Of a stretch of 64,000 nucleotides of DNA, positions 44,815 to 52,846 are shown piece after piece. A program made the translations under genes and the position numbers. The notes under the pieces were generated by a model. That model was given only the letters and a program-made list of their open reading frames with translations. It searched no databases and was not told where the DNA came from. The stretch lies in contig NZ_CP132359.1 of assembly GCF_030758975.1 (NCBI RefSeq), forward strand, positions 434,001 to 498,000. Direction: 5' to 3'. The stretch is from Bosea beijingensis. GTDB lineage: Bacteria > Pseudomonadota > Alphaproteobacteria > Rhizobiales > Beijerinckiaceae. How positions within the stretch are numbered: the stretch's first letter is position 1; each line of letters begins with the position of its first letter.

Positions 44815-45605
44815 GCGCTCTGTCCTTCGTGATGTCCGACCGTCGAAGCGAATAGGTAGCCCGCGCCGCGCACCGTCTTGATCAACTGGCCGCCGCTGGC
44901 ATCGGCCTCCAGCTTGCGGCGCAGGCGACTGATCTGGACGTCGATCGTCCGGTCGAACGGATCGTCGCTCATCCGCGCCTTGGCGAACTGCATCAGCGCC
45001 TCGCGCGACAGCACCCGGTTGGCATGCTCGACGAAGGCGACGAGCAGGTCGAACTCGCCGGTCGAGAGGTCGATCAAGGTCCCGGCCGGCGATTGCAGCT
45101 CCCGTCGCCTGAGGTCCATGCGCCAGCCGTCGAAGGTGACGAGCGCGCTCGCCTGCGAGACGGCCGCGCCCTGCCCCGCCCGCGCCCGGCGCAGCAAGGC
45201 CCGGATGCGCGCCAGCAATTCGCGCGGGCTGAACGGCTTGGTGACATAATCGTCCGCCCCGCCTTCGAGACCGACGATGCGGTCGCTCTCCTCGCTGCGC
45301 GCGGTCAGCATCACGATCGGGACATGCGAGGTCGTGCGCAGGTCGCGGCAGAGCTCGACGCCGGAGCGGCCGGGCAGCATCAGGTCGAGTACGATCAGGT
45401 CGATGGCGCTATGCATCAGCGCTTCCATCATCGCCCGACCATCCGACGCACCCGTCACCTGGTAACCGTGCCGCTGCAGGAAACGCGCGACGAGGAGCCT
45501 GATCTGCGGATCATCATCCACCACCAGGATATGGCCGTGATCGTCATTGGTCGGTGCGACCGACGCCTGATCAATTTCGTGGTCCGCGTTCCCTGCCATC
45601 ACCAT
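44811..45605 (-). CDS. OmpR family response regulator
   Basis: A 264-residue regulator with a receiver (about 25-140; VVDDDPQIRLL, phospho-acceptor D74 in IVLDLMLPG, VTKPFSPREL) and a C-terminal winged helix (about 165-255; LSTGEFDLLVAFVEHANRVLSR, DRTIDVQISRLRRKLE, IKTVRGAGYLF). The ATG at 45605 is a choice among several; 45599 is also possible, and a longer frame to 45686 overlaps the promoter region. It probably controls the divergent copper operon and its own operon. Confidence 0.9.
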   Translation of the reverse strand: MVMAGNADHEIDQASVAPTNDDHGHILVVDDDPQIRLLVARFLQRHGYQVTGASDGRAMMEALMHSAIDLIVLDLMLPGRSGVELCRDLRTTSHVPIVMLTARSEESDRIVGLEGGADDYVTKPFSPRELLARIRALLRRARAGQGAAVSQASALVTFDGWRMDLRRRELQSPAGTLIDLSTGEFDLLVAFVEHANRVLSREALMQFAKARMSDDPFDRTIDVQISRLRRKLEADASGGQLIKTVRGAGYLFASTVGHHEGQSA

Positions 45606-45679
45606 GCCGCGCGAGCGCCGGCTCTCCTCTGTGAGAACCGACCATAGCGCGCCCGTGGTCCGGCTGCCCGCATCGCTTT

Positions 45680-45694
45680 GAAACAATTTGTAAC
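45680..45694. promoter_or_regulatory. Imperfect palindrome in the copper locus divergent region
   Basis: GAAACA-ATT-TGTAAC (10 of 15 positions symmetric) lies in a short A+T-rich island between the response regulator and the lipoprotein gene. It is a candidate binding site of the OmpR-type regulator, whose relatives often use TGTAAC- or GTTACA-type half-sites. Confidence 0.4.
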
Positions 45695-45753
45695 GGACGC
45701 CCGCGGATCGGCGTTGCTACCCCTGCTCCACCGCAACAAGGGAGCCGTGAGTC

Positions 45754-45972
45754 GTGAACTTGGTGAAGCTGCCGTTCCTGGGGGCGATCGGCCTGGCACT
45801 CGGTGCCTGCTCGGTCTCCGCCGTTCCAGACCATCTGGCCCGGCCGGCCGATCCGAATGCCCGCGTTCCCGCCGCCACCTATGGCAGCGTGACGGCCGGC
45901 GCGGCCACCTACCGCCCGGCCGAGCCCAAGGACTGGCGCGAACTCAACCGCCGGGTCGGGCCGAAATCATGA
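45754..45972 (+). CDS. Small lipoprotein, copper operon
   Basis: A 72-residue protein starting at GTG. The signal peptide ends in a lipobox L-G-A-C (C19), so the mature part is about 53 residues and lipid-anchored. The mature part is Pro/Arg/Ala-rich with the sequence PKDWRELNRRVGPKS at the end. Its stop overlaps the next start (ATGA), tying it to the outer-membrane factor gene. I do not recognise a family; a role in copper operons is suggested only by position. Confidence 0.7.
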   Translation: MNLVKLPFLGAIGLALGACSVSAVPDHLARPADPNARVPAATYGSVTAGAATYRPAEPKDWRELNRRVGPKS

Positions 45973-47492
45973 CGCAGCCGAACCACCCTGTCGCCGCGCC
46001 GTCTCGCGCCACTGTCCAAGGACCGGCGTTGCCCCATTCTCCTGTCCCGAAAGCCCGGCGCCTGCTGCACTGGACCCTGCTTGCCGGCGCCACCGCATTG
46101 TTGGGCGGCTGCGCGGGCTTCTCCGCCGATGGCGGCATGAGCGCGATCCAGAGCGCGACCTATGCCGATATCGGCAAGGACGTGGCCAAGATCAGTGACG
46201 ACCAGACCGCTCTCACCGCCAAGGGGCGCGTCGACCAGCTCCTGCGCAAGCCGTTGACGGCGGATGCGGCCGTGCAGGTCGCGCTGCTCAACAATCGCGG
46301 TTTGCAGGCCGCCTTCAACGAGCTGGGCATGGCCGAGGCGCAGATGGTCGCGGCGAGCCTACCGCCCAATCCGCGCTTCGGCATCTCCAAGCTCTCCGGC
46401 CGCTTCGAGATCGAGATCGAGCGCCAGATCATCGGCAGCCTGCTGGCGCTCGCGACCTTGCCGGCACGGGCCGAGATCGCGCGCGACCGCTTCCAGACCG
46501 CGCAGATGCGGACGGCCGAGGCGGTGCTGAAGCTCGCGGCCGACACGCGCCGCCAGTACTATCGCGCCGCCGCTGCCAACGCCCAGGTCGCCTCCTATCA
46601 GGAGGCGAAAAGCTCCGCCGATGCGGCGTCCGAACTGCTCAAGCGGCTAGGCGAATCCGGCGGCGTCAACAAGATCGACCAGGCCCGCGAATTCGCCTTC
46701 GAGGCCGAACTCACAGTGCAGCTCGCCCAGGCCCGCCAGCAGCAGCGCCAGGAACGCGAGCGTCTCGTCCGCCAGCTCGGCCTCTGGGGCGACGACCTCA
46801 ATTTCCGGGTCAGCAGCCTGCCGCCCTTGCCGCGCCTGCAATCGGTAAAGGCGATCGAGGCCGAGGCCTTGCGCAAGCGCGTCGATCTCCGGATCGCGCG
46901 GGCCGAGCTCGACACGCTCGCGAAGTCGCTGGGGCTCACCCAGGCGACGCGCTTCGTCAACGACATCGACCTGCTCGGCCGAAGCACCTACGACCGCAGC
47001 CGCAGCATCAACGACCACGGCCATGTCGAGCGCGAGAGCAGCCGCAGCCGGACGCTGGAACTCGAGATCGACATCCCGATCTACGATTTCGGCCAGTCCA
47101 AGGTCGCGCTCGCCGAGCAGACCTACATGCAGGCCGCCAACAAGCTGGCCGAGAAGGCGGTCAATATCCGCTCCGAAGCGCGCGAGGCCTACACCGCCTA
47201 TCGCGCCAATTACGACATCACGCGCCAGTACCAGACCAATGTCCTGCCGCTGCGCAGGATCATCCAGGAGCAGTCGCTGCTGCAGTACAGCGGCATGCTC
47301 AACGACGTGACGGACCTGATCGCGGATGCCCGCAGCCGCATCCTCTCGAACATCGCCGCGATCAATGCCCGCCGCGATTTCTGGATCGCCCATACCGATT
47401 TCAAGCACGCGCTGATTGGCGGCGGCAGCGCGGGTGGCGCGGCCACCGTGGCGGCGGCCGGCGGCGGCGATGCCGGCGCCGCAGGCCACTGA
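45969..47492 (+). CDS. TolC family outer-membrane efflux lipoprotein
   Basis: A 507-residue protein with an N-terminal leader and lipobox (LLGGC, C46) and the helical outer-membrane factor repeats. TolC-type sequences include LTADAAVQVALLNNRGLQAAFNELGMAEAQ, SLPPNPRFGISKLSG and VDLRIARAELDTLAKSLGL. A low-complexity Gly/Ala tail closes it. Such proteins form the outer-membrane channel of tripartite pumps, but no RND or ABC pump partner lies in this operon. The ATG at 45969 overlaps the lipoprotein stop; an open frame upstream is rejected. Confidence 0.86.
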   Translation: MTQPNHPVAAPSRATVQGPALPHSPVPKARRLLHWTLLAGATALLGGCAGFSADGGMSAIQSATYADIGKDVAKISDDQTALTAKGRVDQLLRKPLTADAAVQVALLNNRGLQAAFNELGMAEAQMVAASLPPNPRFGISKLSGRFEIEIERQIIGSLLALATLPARAEIARDRFQTAQMRTAEAVLKLAADTRRQYYRAAAANAQVASYQEAKSSADAASELLKRLGESGGVNKIDQAREFAFEAELTVQLAQARQQQRQERERLVRQLGLWGDDLNFRVSSLPPLPRLQSVKAIEAEALRKRVDLRIARAELDTLAKSLGLTQATRFVNDIDLLGRSTYDRSRSINDHGHVERESSRSRTLELEIDIPIYDFGQSKVALAEQTYMQAANKLAEKAVNIRSEAREAYTAYRANYDITRQYQTNVLPLRRIIQEQSLLQYSGMLNDVTDLIADARSRILSNIAAINARRDFWIAHTDFKHALIGGGSAGGAATVAAAGGGDAGAAGH

Positions 47493-47506
47493 AGGAGTCG
47501 ACGGAC

Positions 47507-48943
47507 ATGACATCCCTTTCCCGCAGAGGCTTCATCGGCTCGTCCGGGCTGGTCCTGGCCGGCGCCGCAGCGGTCTCGGGCCGCACAGCCTTCGCCGCCG
47601 TGCCGGAGGCTCCGACCATGGCGGAGGCTGCGACGCAGGCGCCGCTCGTGCCGACCACCGGGCCGGATTACCAGCCGGTCGCGACGCTGAACGGCTGGTC
47701 CCTACCATGGCGCATGAACGGCGACTGGAAGGAGTTCCATCTCGTTGCCGAGCCGGTGGTGCGCGAGCTCGCGCCCGGCATGAAAGCCTATCTCTGGGGC
47801 TATAACGGCCAGTCGCCGGGGCCGACGATCGAGGCGGTCGAGGGCGACAAGGTCCGCATCTACGTCACCAACAAACTGCCCGAGAGCACGGCGGTGCATT
47901 GGCACGGCCAGCGTCTGCCCAACGGCATGGACGGCGTCGGCGGGCTGACGCAGCCGCATATCCCCTCGGGCAAGACCTTCGTCTACGAGTTCGTGCTCAG
48001 GCGCTCCGGCACCTTCATGTACCACCCGCATTCGGACGAGATGGTCCAGATGGCGATGGGCATGATGGGCTTCTTCGTCGTTCATCCGAAGGACCCGGCC
48101 TTCCGCCGCGTCGACCGCGATTTCGTCTTCCTGCTCAATGCCTTCGACATCGAGCCCGGCTCCTATGTGCCGCGGGTCGCCGAGATGACCGAGTTCAACA
48201 TGTGGTGCTGGAACAGCCGCGTGTTCCCGGGCATCGATCCCTTGGTCGTCGGCAAGAACGACAAGGTCCGGATCCGCTTCGGCAACCTGACCATGACCAA
48301 CCACCCGGTCCATATGCACGGCTACGAGTTCAAGGTCTCCTGCACCGATGGCGGCTGGGTCGATCCGGCTGCGGCCTGGGACGAGGTCTCGGTCGATGTC
48401 GCCGTCGGCCAGATGCGCGCCTTCGATTTCGTCGCCGACGAACCGGGCGACTGGGCGATCCACTGCCACAAGTCGCACCACACCATGAATGCCATGGGGC
48501 ATTCGGTGAAGAACTATATCGGCGTCAGCAAGAAGGACCTCGCCAAGCGCATCGCCAGGATCGCGCCGGGCTACATGCCGATGGGCTCGAACGGCATGGG
48601 CGAGATGGGTTCGATGGAGATGCCTCTGCCTGAGAACACCCTGCCGATGATGACGGGATTCGGTCAATTCGGCCCGATCGAGATGGGCGGCATGTTCTCG
48701 GTGGTGAAGGTCCGTGAAGGCCTGGCGAAGGGGGACTACAAGGACCCCGGCTGGTTCAAGCATCCGGAAGGCACCGTCGCCTACGAACTCAAGGGCACGA
48801 AGCTCGGGCAAGCCCCGCGCGCGACCCCGCCCGAGAGTGGCGTCCAGGCCGCGGAATGGCGCGCCAAGGACCCGCGCAAGCCGAGCCTCGGGCCGGACGG
48901 CAAGCCGCGCCCCGCGACCAAGAAGCCGCATTCCAACCACTGA
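47507..48943 (+). CDS. Multicopper oxidase (laccase-like copper oxidase)
   Basis: A 478-residue periplasmic enzyme with Tat leader SRRGFIGSSGLVLAGAAAV. Copper ligand motifs are HWHG (131-134), HPH (173-175), HPVHMHG (from about 266) and HCHKSHHTM (from about 319), so the type 1 and trinuclear sites are both present. Two- or three-domain form; a long Met/Gly-rich segment (360-395: MGSNGMGEMGSMEMP) resembles the Met-rich region of CueO-type cuprous oxidases. It probably oxidises Cu(I) to Cu(II) in the periplasm. Tail after 430 is Pro/Lys-rich. Confidence 0.93.
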   Translation: MTSLSRRGFIGSSGLVLAGAAAVSGRTAFAAVPEAPTMAEAATQAPLVPTTGPDYQPVATLNGWSLPWRMNGDWKEFHLVAEPVVRELAPGMKAYLWGYNGQSPGPTIEAVEGDKVRIYVTNKLPESTAVHWHGQRLPNGMDGVGGLTQPHIPSGKTFVYEFVLRRSGTFMYHPHSDEMVQMAMGMMGFFVVHPKDPAFRRVDRDFVFLLNAFDIEPGSYVPRVAEMTEFNMWCWNSRVFPGIDPLVVGKNDKVRIRFGNLTMTNHPVHMHGYEFKVSCTDGGWVDPAAAWDEVSVDVAVGQMRAFDFVADEPGDWAIHCHKSHHTMNAMGHSVKNYIGVSKKDLAKRIARIAPGYMPMGSNGMGEMGSMEMPLPENTLPMMTGFGQFGPIEMGGMFSVVKVREGLAKGDYKDPGWFKHPEGTVAYELKGTKLGQAPRATPPESGVQAAEWRAKDPRKPSLGPDGKPRPATKKPHSNH

Positions 48944-48969
48944 CACGCCATCCCAGCCAGGAGAGCCTC

Positions 48970-49452
48970 ATGGGCATAGCAGCATTCAAGCTCGCCGCGA
49001 TCGCGATCACCCTCTCGGCCGGCGCGGCCTTCGCCGGCCCCGGCGGTGCCGGGCACGGCCATGGCGACGAGACCGCCTATGGCAAGGCCGGCGACCCGAA
49101 GAAGCCCGCCCGCATCGTCCAGGTCGTGATGGCCGAGCGGGACGGCAAGATGTCCTTCATCCCTGACCGGGTCGAGGTTCGTCGCGGCGAGCAGATCCGC
49201 TTCCAGCTCCGTAACAATGGCGAACTCGACCACGAACTCGTCGTCGCGACGCTGGAGGAGAACCTCAAGCATGCAGTCGCGATGCAGAAGAACCCCGACA
49301 TGGAACATGACGATCCGAACGCCAAGCGCCTCGCGCCGAAGAAGACCGGCGAGATCGTCTGGGCCTTCACCAAGGCAGGCGAGTTCGACTTCTCCTGCCT
49401 CATCCCCGGCCACCGCGAAGCCGGCATGACCGGCAAGATCATCGTCAAGTGA
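48970..49452 (+). CDS. Cupredoxin domain protein (plastocyanin/azurin-like)
   Basis: A 160-residue exported blue-copper protein. The Sec signal peptide ends near AFA at residue 22, followed by a His-rich GHGHGDE segment. Type 1 copper ligands are likely H88 (ELDHEL), C143 and H148 (FSCLIPGHREAGM) and M153. It may pass electrons or copper to or from the multicopper oxidase. The ATG at 48970 follows GGAGAG; an upstream open frame overlaps the oxidase gene. Confidence 0.9.
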   Translation: MGIAAFKLAAIAITLSAGAAFAGPGGAGHGHGDETAYGKAGDPKKPARIVQVVMAERDGKMSFIPDRVEVRRGEQIRFQLRNNGELDHELVVATLEENLKHAVAMQKNPDMEHDDPNAKRLAPKKTGEIVWAFTKAGEFDFSCLIPGHREAGMTGKIIVK

Positions 49453-49477
49453 ACGCTGTCAGCGAAAGGAACATCCC

Positions 49478-49756
49478 ATGCTGAAAACCGTCGCCGCCCT
49501 CGCCTTCCTGCTCGCTGCGCTGCCGGCCGCCGCCCAATCGGTCAGCGGCACCGTCACAAAGGTCGACGAGGCCCAGGGCAAGCTCACCATCAATCACGGC
49601 GCGATCAAGAATCTCGACATGGACGCCATGACGATGGTGTTTCGGGCTGGCGACCCGGCCATGCTCGAGGGGCTGAAGGCCGGCACCAAGGTCAAGTTCG
49701 ACGCCGACCGCGTCAACGGCCAGCTCACGGTGACCAAACTCCAGCCTGCCAAGTGA
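49478..49756 (+). CDS. CusF-like periplasmic copper-binding protein
   Basis: A 92-residue exported protein (signal peptide ends AAAQ near 20) of the CusF family. H40, M51 and M53 align with the Cu(I) ligands H36, M47 and M49 of E. coli CusF, while the capping Trp44 is replaced by M48 (DMDAMTM). GAAAGGA lies before the ATG. CusF chaperones Cu(I) to CusCBA; here no CusA/B is encoded nearby. Its stop overlaps the next start. Confidence 0.9.
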   Translation: MLKTVAALAFLLAALPAAAQSVSGTVTKVDEAQGKLTINHGAIKNLDMDAMTMVFRAGDPAMLEGLKAGTKVKFDADRVNGQLTVTKLQPAK

Positions 49757-50055
49757 CGACGACCGAAGGAGGCGGGCGCGTTCAGCATGTCCGCCTCCCT
49801 CGCGCCGTTACGATCATCCTGGCGGCGCTGATGGCTGCTTCGGCTGCCCTGGCCTCCGATGGCGATCTGCAAAGGGTCCTGCTCGAACAGGGCTGTATCG
49901 AACCGAAGATCGAAACCATCCTGCAGCAGCGCGGCCTCGTCGCCTATCGCGCCAATTGCCTCGGCTCCTCCCACAAGACGATCGTGATCGTCTGCAGCGA
50001 TGGCCGCTGCCGGCCGGACGCGCCGGTCAGGGAGCCGATCGCCAGGAAAGGCTGA
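49753..50055 (+). CDS. Small exported four-cysteine protein, copper operon
   Basis: A 100-residue protein from a GTG overlapping the cusF-like stop (GTGA). A hydrophobic stretch (about 18-34) followed by ASA-LAS forms a probable signal peptide. The mature 65 residues have four cysteines (QGC, ANC, IVC, GRC), enough for two disulfides or a metal site. I do not recognise a family. It is the last gene before the convergent IclR gene. Confidence 0.65.
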   Translation: MTTTEGGGRVQHVRLPRAVTIILAALMAASAALASDGDLQRVLLEQGCIEPKIETILQQRGLVAYRANCLGSSHKTIVIVCSDGRCRPDAPVREPIARKG

Positions 50056-50077
50056 ACCCAGCCTACTCTCAACGGCC

Positions 50078-50830
50078 TCAAGCCAGGCATTCGCGCAAGA
50101 GCGCGATCTGACTCTCGACCCAGTCGTCGGTCATCATTTCCAGCGGCGCGTTGAAGGAGACGGCCATATTGACGTCGTGCGGGGCCTGGCTCGGCCGGGG
50201 CAGGCCGATGCCCCCCTGCCCCGGGAAGTAATATCCCATGTTGAGCGCATAGCCGCGGCGCTGCGCATCGGTGACCTGCCCGAGGATGACGTCGCCATCG
50301 ACATGGCGCCCCGAGGGGTGCTTCAGGTAGCGCTCGGCATTGGCTGTAATGATTTGCTGGATCGCTGCCTCCGGCAAAAGCGACATCAGGGCGAGGCTGC
50401 CGGCACCGACGCCCATCGGCACGCGATAGCCCACGCCCATCGAGAACTGGCGCCGCGTCGAGCGGCTGATCATCTCGGCACAGACCGCGTCGACCCCGGA
50501 CTGCACGATCAGGTAGACGGTGAAGCCGGTCAGGCGGGCGAACTCGGTCATGCCGGGACGCACTTTCTGGACCTGCGGCTCGAGCCGCTCCTGCCGCCGT
50601 GCCAGCATCGGCACGGCCGAGCCGAGGCGGTAATGACCATAGCGCCCCGTCGGCTCGGCGAAGCCCTTCTGCAAGAGGGCGACGAGGCTGCGATGCGCCA
50701 CCGATTTCGCGCAGCCCATGCGCTCGGCAATCTCCGCCAGGCTCAATCCCTCCGGCCCGACCTCGCCGAGCGCCAGGACGATATCCAGCGCTCGCTCGGC
50801 ATTCGACGAGGAACTCAGGGGCTTCGCCAC
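50078..50830 (-). CDS. IclR family transcriptional regulator
   Basis: A 250-residue regulator with an N-terminal winged HTH (about 10-70: LSLAEIAERMGCAKSVAHRSLVALLQKGF) and a C-terminal GAF-like effector domain (about 85-245). IclR proteins control catabolic operons by sensing a pathway intermediate. It is divergent from the ABC-PrpD operon. A promoter (TATAAT with TTCCTG 17 bases upstream) and a dyad lie just before its start. Confidence 0.92.
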   Translation of the reverse strand: MAKPLSSSSNAERALDIVLALGEVGPEGLSLAEIAERMGCAKSVAHRSLVALLQKGFAEPTGRYGHYRLGSAVPMLARRQERLEPQVQKVRPGMTEFARLTGFTVYLIVQSGVDAVCAEMISRSTRRQFSMGVGYRVPMGVGAGSLALMSLLPEAAIQQIITANAERYLKHPSGRHVDGDVILGQVTDAQRRGYALNMGYYFPGQGGIGLPRPSQAPHDVNMAVSFNAPLEMMTDDWVESQIALLRECLA

Positions 50831-50834
50831 GGCA

Positions 50835-50913
50835 ATAATTCCGATTATCAGAACAAATTATACCTTATCATACCGAATACAGGAATTTGTTGACAAGGGC
50901 CGGTTTGTCCTTT
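50835..50913. promoter_or_regulatory. iclR promoter, divergent promoter and operator dyad
   Basis: On the minus strand TATAAT (50857-50862) and TTCCTG (50880-50885) are 17 bases apart, giving a start near 50850 and a 20-base leader for iclR. A dyad ATAAT-TCCG-ATTAT (50835-50848) covers that start. A GGTAT direct repeat spans the -10 region. On the plus strand TTGACA (50890-50895) is a good -35 for the ABC operon, but the -10 is poor (TTCGCT), as expected for an activator- or repressor-controlled promoter. Confidence 0.6.
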
Positions 50914-51026
50914 TCGCTGGAGGTGCTGCCGGATCGTCGAGACGTCTAGGAGCGCCTCGCCATCCGGCCGCCAACAGGCAGCCGCGCCAGCCCCATCGCT
51001 GGCCGGATAATGCGGGGGCGAACCGG

Positions 51027-51968
51027 ATGGTGTCATTCCTGGCGAGGCGTCTGGGCTTCGCCGTCGTCACATTGTTCAGCGTCCTGACGCTGGTCTTCCT
51101 GATCGTGCGGATCCTGCCCGGCGATCCCGTGCTGGTGATCCTGGGCGATCAGGCGAGCCCCGCCAGCGTCCTCGCGCTGCGCCAGCGGCTCGGTCTCGAC
51201 CAGTCGCTGCCCGTCCAGTACGGGCGCTTCCTGCTCCAAGCGTTCCGCGGCGATCTCGGCACCTCGATGATCTCCGGCCGGCCGGTGACGGAGGAAATCC
51301 TCGCCGTCCTGCCCTATACGCTGGAACTGACCATCGCCGCGCTGCTCCTGGGCGCCGCGCTCGGGATTCCCGCCGGCGTCTGGGCCGCGGTGCGGCGCAA
51401 CCGGCTCCCCGATTACGTACTGCGCCTGCTCTCGCTGCTCGGCCTTTCGCTGCCGGCCTTCGTTGCCGCGATCATCCTGCTGATGGTTTTCGCCATCCAG
51501 TTCCGCTGGTTCCCGGTGATCAGCGCGGGCGGCGCCGATACGTTGACCGAGCGCCTCCGGCAGATGGCGCTGCCGACACTCGCGCTCGCGCTGATCATGA
51601 TGGCCTACATCACCCGCGTGACGCGCTCGGCGATGCTGGAGGTGCTCAGCCAGGATTTCGTGCGCACGGCGCGGGCCAAGGGCGCCTCTGCCTCGGCGGT
51701 GATCTGGTCGCATGCGCTCGGCAACTGCCTGATCCCGATCACCACGGTCATCGGCCTCTATCTGGGCATCCTGATCGGCAACTCGGTGCTGACCGAGATC
51801 GTGTTCTCGCGCCCCGGCCTCGGCAAGCTGATCCTGACCGCGCTCAGCCAGCGCGATTACACGCTGCTGCAGGGGATGATCGTCGTCTACACGCTGATGG
51901 TCGTCATCGTGAACCTGCTGACCGACCTGACCTACGGCTTTCTCGATCCGAGGGTGCAGTACAAATGA
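51027..51968 (+). CDS. ABC transporter permease, DppB type
   Basis: A 313-residue six-helix permease starting MVSFLARRLGFAVVTLFSVLTLVFLIVRILPGDPV, with EAA loop TARAKGASASAVIWSHALGNCLIPITTVIG. The ATG at 51027 is chosen from a longer open frame because it fits the family start. It leads the operon B-C-DF-PrpD-binding protein; the leader of about 100 bases lies after the candidate promoter. Start overlaps with the next gene (ATGA). Confidence 0.92.
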   Translation: MVSFLARRLGFAVVTLFSVLTLVFLIVRILPGDPVLVILGDQASPASVLALRQRLGLDQSLPVQYGRFLLQAFRGDLGTSMISGRPVTEEILAVLPYTLELTIAALLLGAALGIPAGVWAAVRRNRLPDYVLRLLSLLGLSLPAFVAAIILLMVFAIQFRWFPVISAGGADTLTERLRQMALPTLALALIMMAYITRVTRSAMLEVLSQDFVRTARAKGASASAVIWSHALGNCLIPITTVIGLYLGILIGNSVLTEIVFSRPGLGKLILTALSQRDYTLLQGMIVVYTLMVVIVNLLTDLTYGFLDPRVQYK

Positions 51969-52846
51969 GCGAGACCACCTCGGAAACCGCTCGCCCCCTC
52001 GCTCGCCAAAGCGCCTTCCGCGGCGTGCTGGCCCGGCTCAACCTCACGACCTGGATCGGCGTCGCCATCGTCGTGCTGCTTGTGCTCGCCGCGATCTTCG
52101 CGCCCTATCTCGCGACGCATCCGCCAGCGAAGCAGAGCATCATGGACCAGCTCGCCCCGCCCGGCGGCGGCTACCTGCTCGGCGCCGACCAGTTCGGCCG
52201 CGACATCTGGTCGAGGCTGCTCTTCGGCGCGCGCTACTCCCTGACCATCGGCCTCTTCGCAATCCTGACGGCGCTGGTGATCGGGTCGCTGATCGGCATG
52301 ACCGCGGGCTATCGCGGCGGGCGCACCGACATCCTGCTGATGCAGGTGATGGACGTCATCCTCGCCTTTCCCTCGCTGATCCTCGGGCTCGCGCTGGTCG
52401 CCCTGATGGGTGCGACGATGACGAATATCGTCATCGCCATCGCCTTCACGGCGACGCCCGCCTTCGCCCGGATCGCGCGCGCCGCGGTCATCGCCCAGCG
52501 CGACCGCGAGTATGTCCAGGCCTGCCGCGCCATGGGCTTCTCTGGCGGGCGCATCCTGTTCCGCCATATCCTACCCGCGATCCTGCCGGAGGTGATGGTG
52601 ATGACCTCGCTCTGGATGGCGACGGCGGTACGCACCGAAGCTTCGCTCGCCTTCATCGGGCTCGGCCTCGCGCCGCCCACGCCGACCTGGGGCGGCATGG
52701 TGCGCGAGGGCTTCGAGAACATCCTGAGCTCGTTCCATCTCGCGCTCTTCCCCAGCCTCGCGATCCTGATCCTCGTGCTGGCCTTCAACCTGATCGGCGA
52801 CGGCTTGCGCGACGCGATCGACCCCCGCCTGAAGGACGCATCGTGA
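51965..52846 (+). CDS. ABC transporter permease, DppC type
   Basis: A 293-residue permease with YLLGADQFGRDIWSRLLFGARYSLTIG and the EAA loop AQRDREYVQACRAMGFSGGRILFRHILPA. It is coupled to both neighbours by four-base overlaps (ATGA, GTGA). Confidence 0.92.
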   Translation: MSETTSETARPLARQSAFRGVLARLNLTTWIGVAIVVLLVLAAIFAPYLATHPPAKQSIMDQLAPPGGGYLLGADQFGRDIWSRLLFGARYSLTIGLFAILTALVIGSLIGMTAGYRGGRTDILLMQVMDVILAFPSLILGLALVALMGATMTNIVIAIAFTATPAFARIARAAVIAQRDREYVQACRAMGFSGGRILFRHILPAILPEVMVMTSLWMATAVRTEASLAFIGLGLAPPTPTWGGMVREGFENILSSFHLALFPSLAILILVLAFNLIGDGLRDAIDPRLKDAS

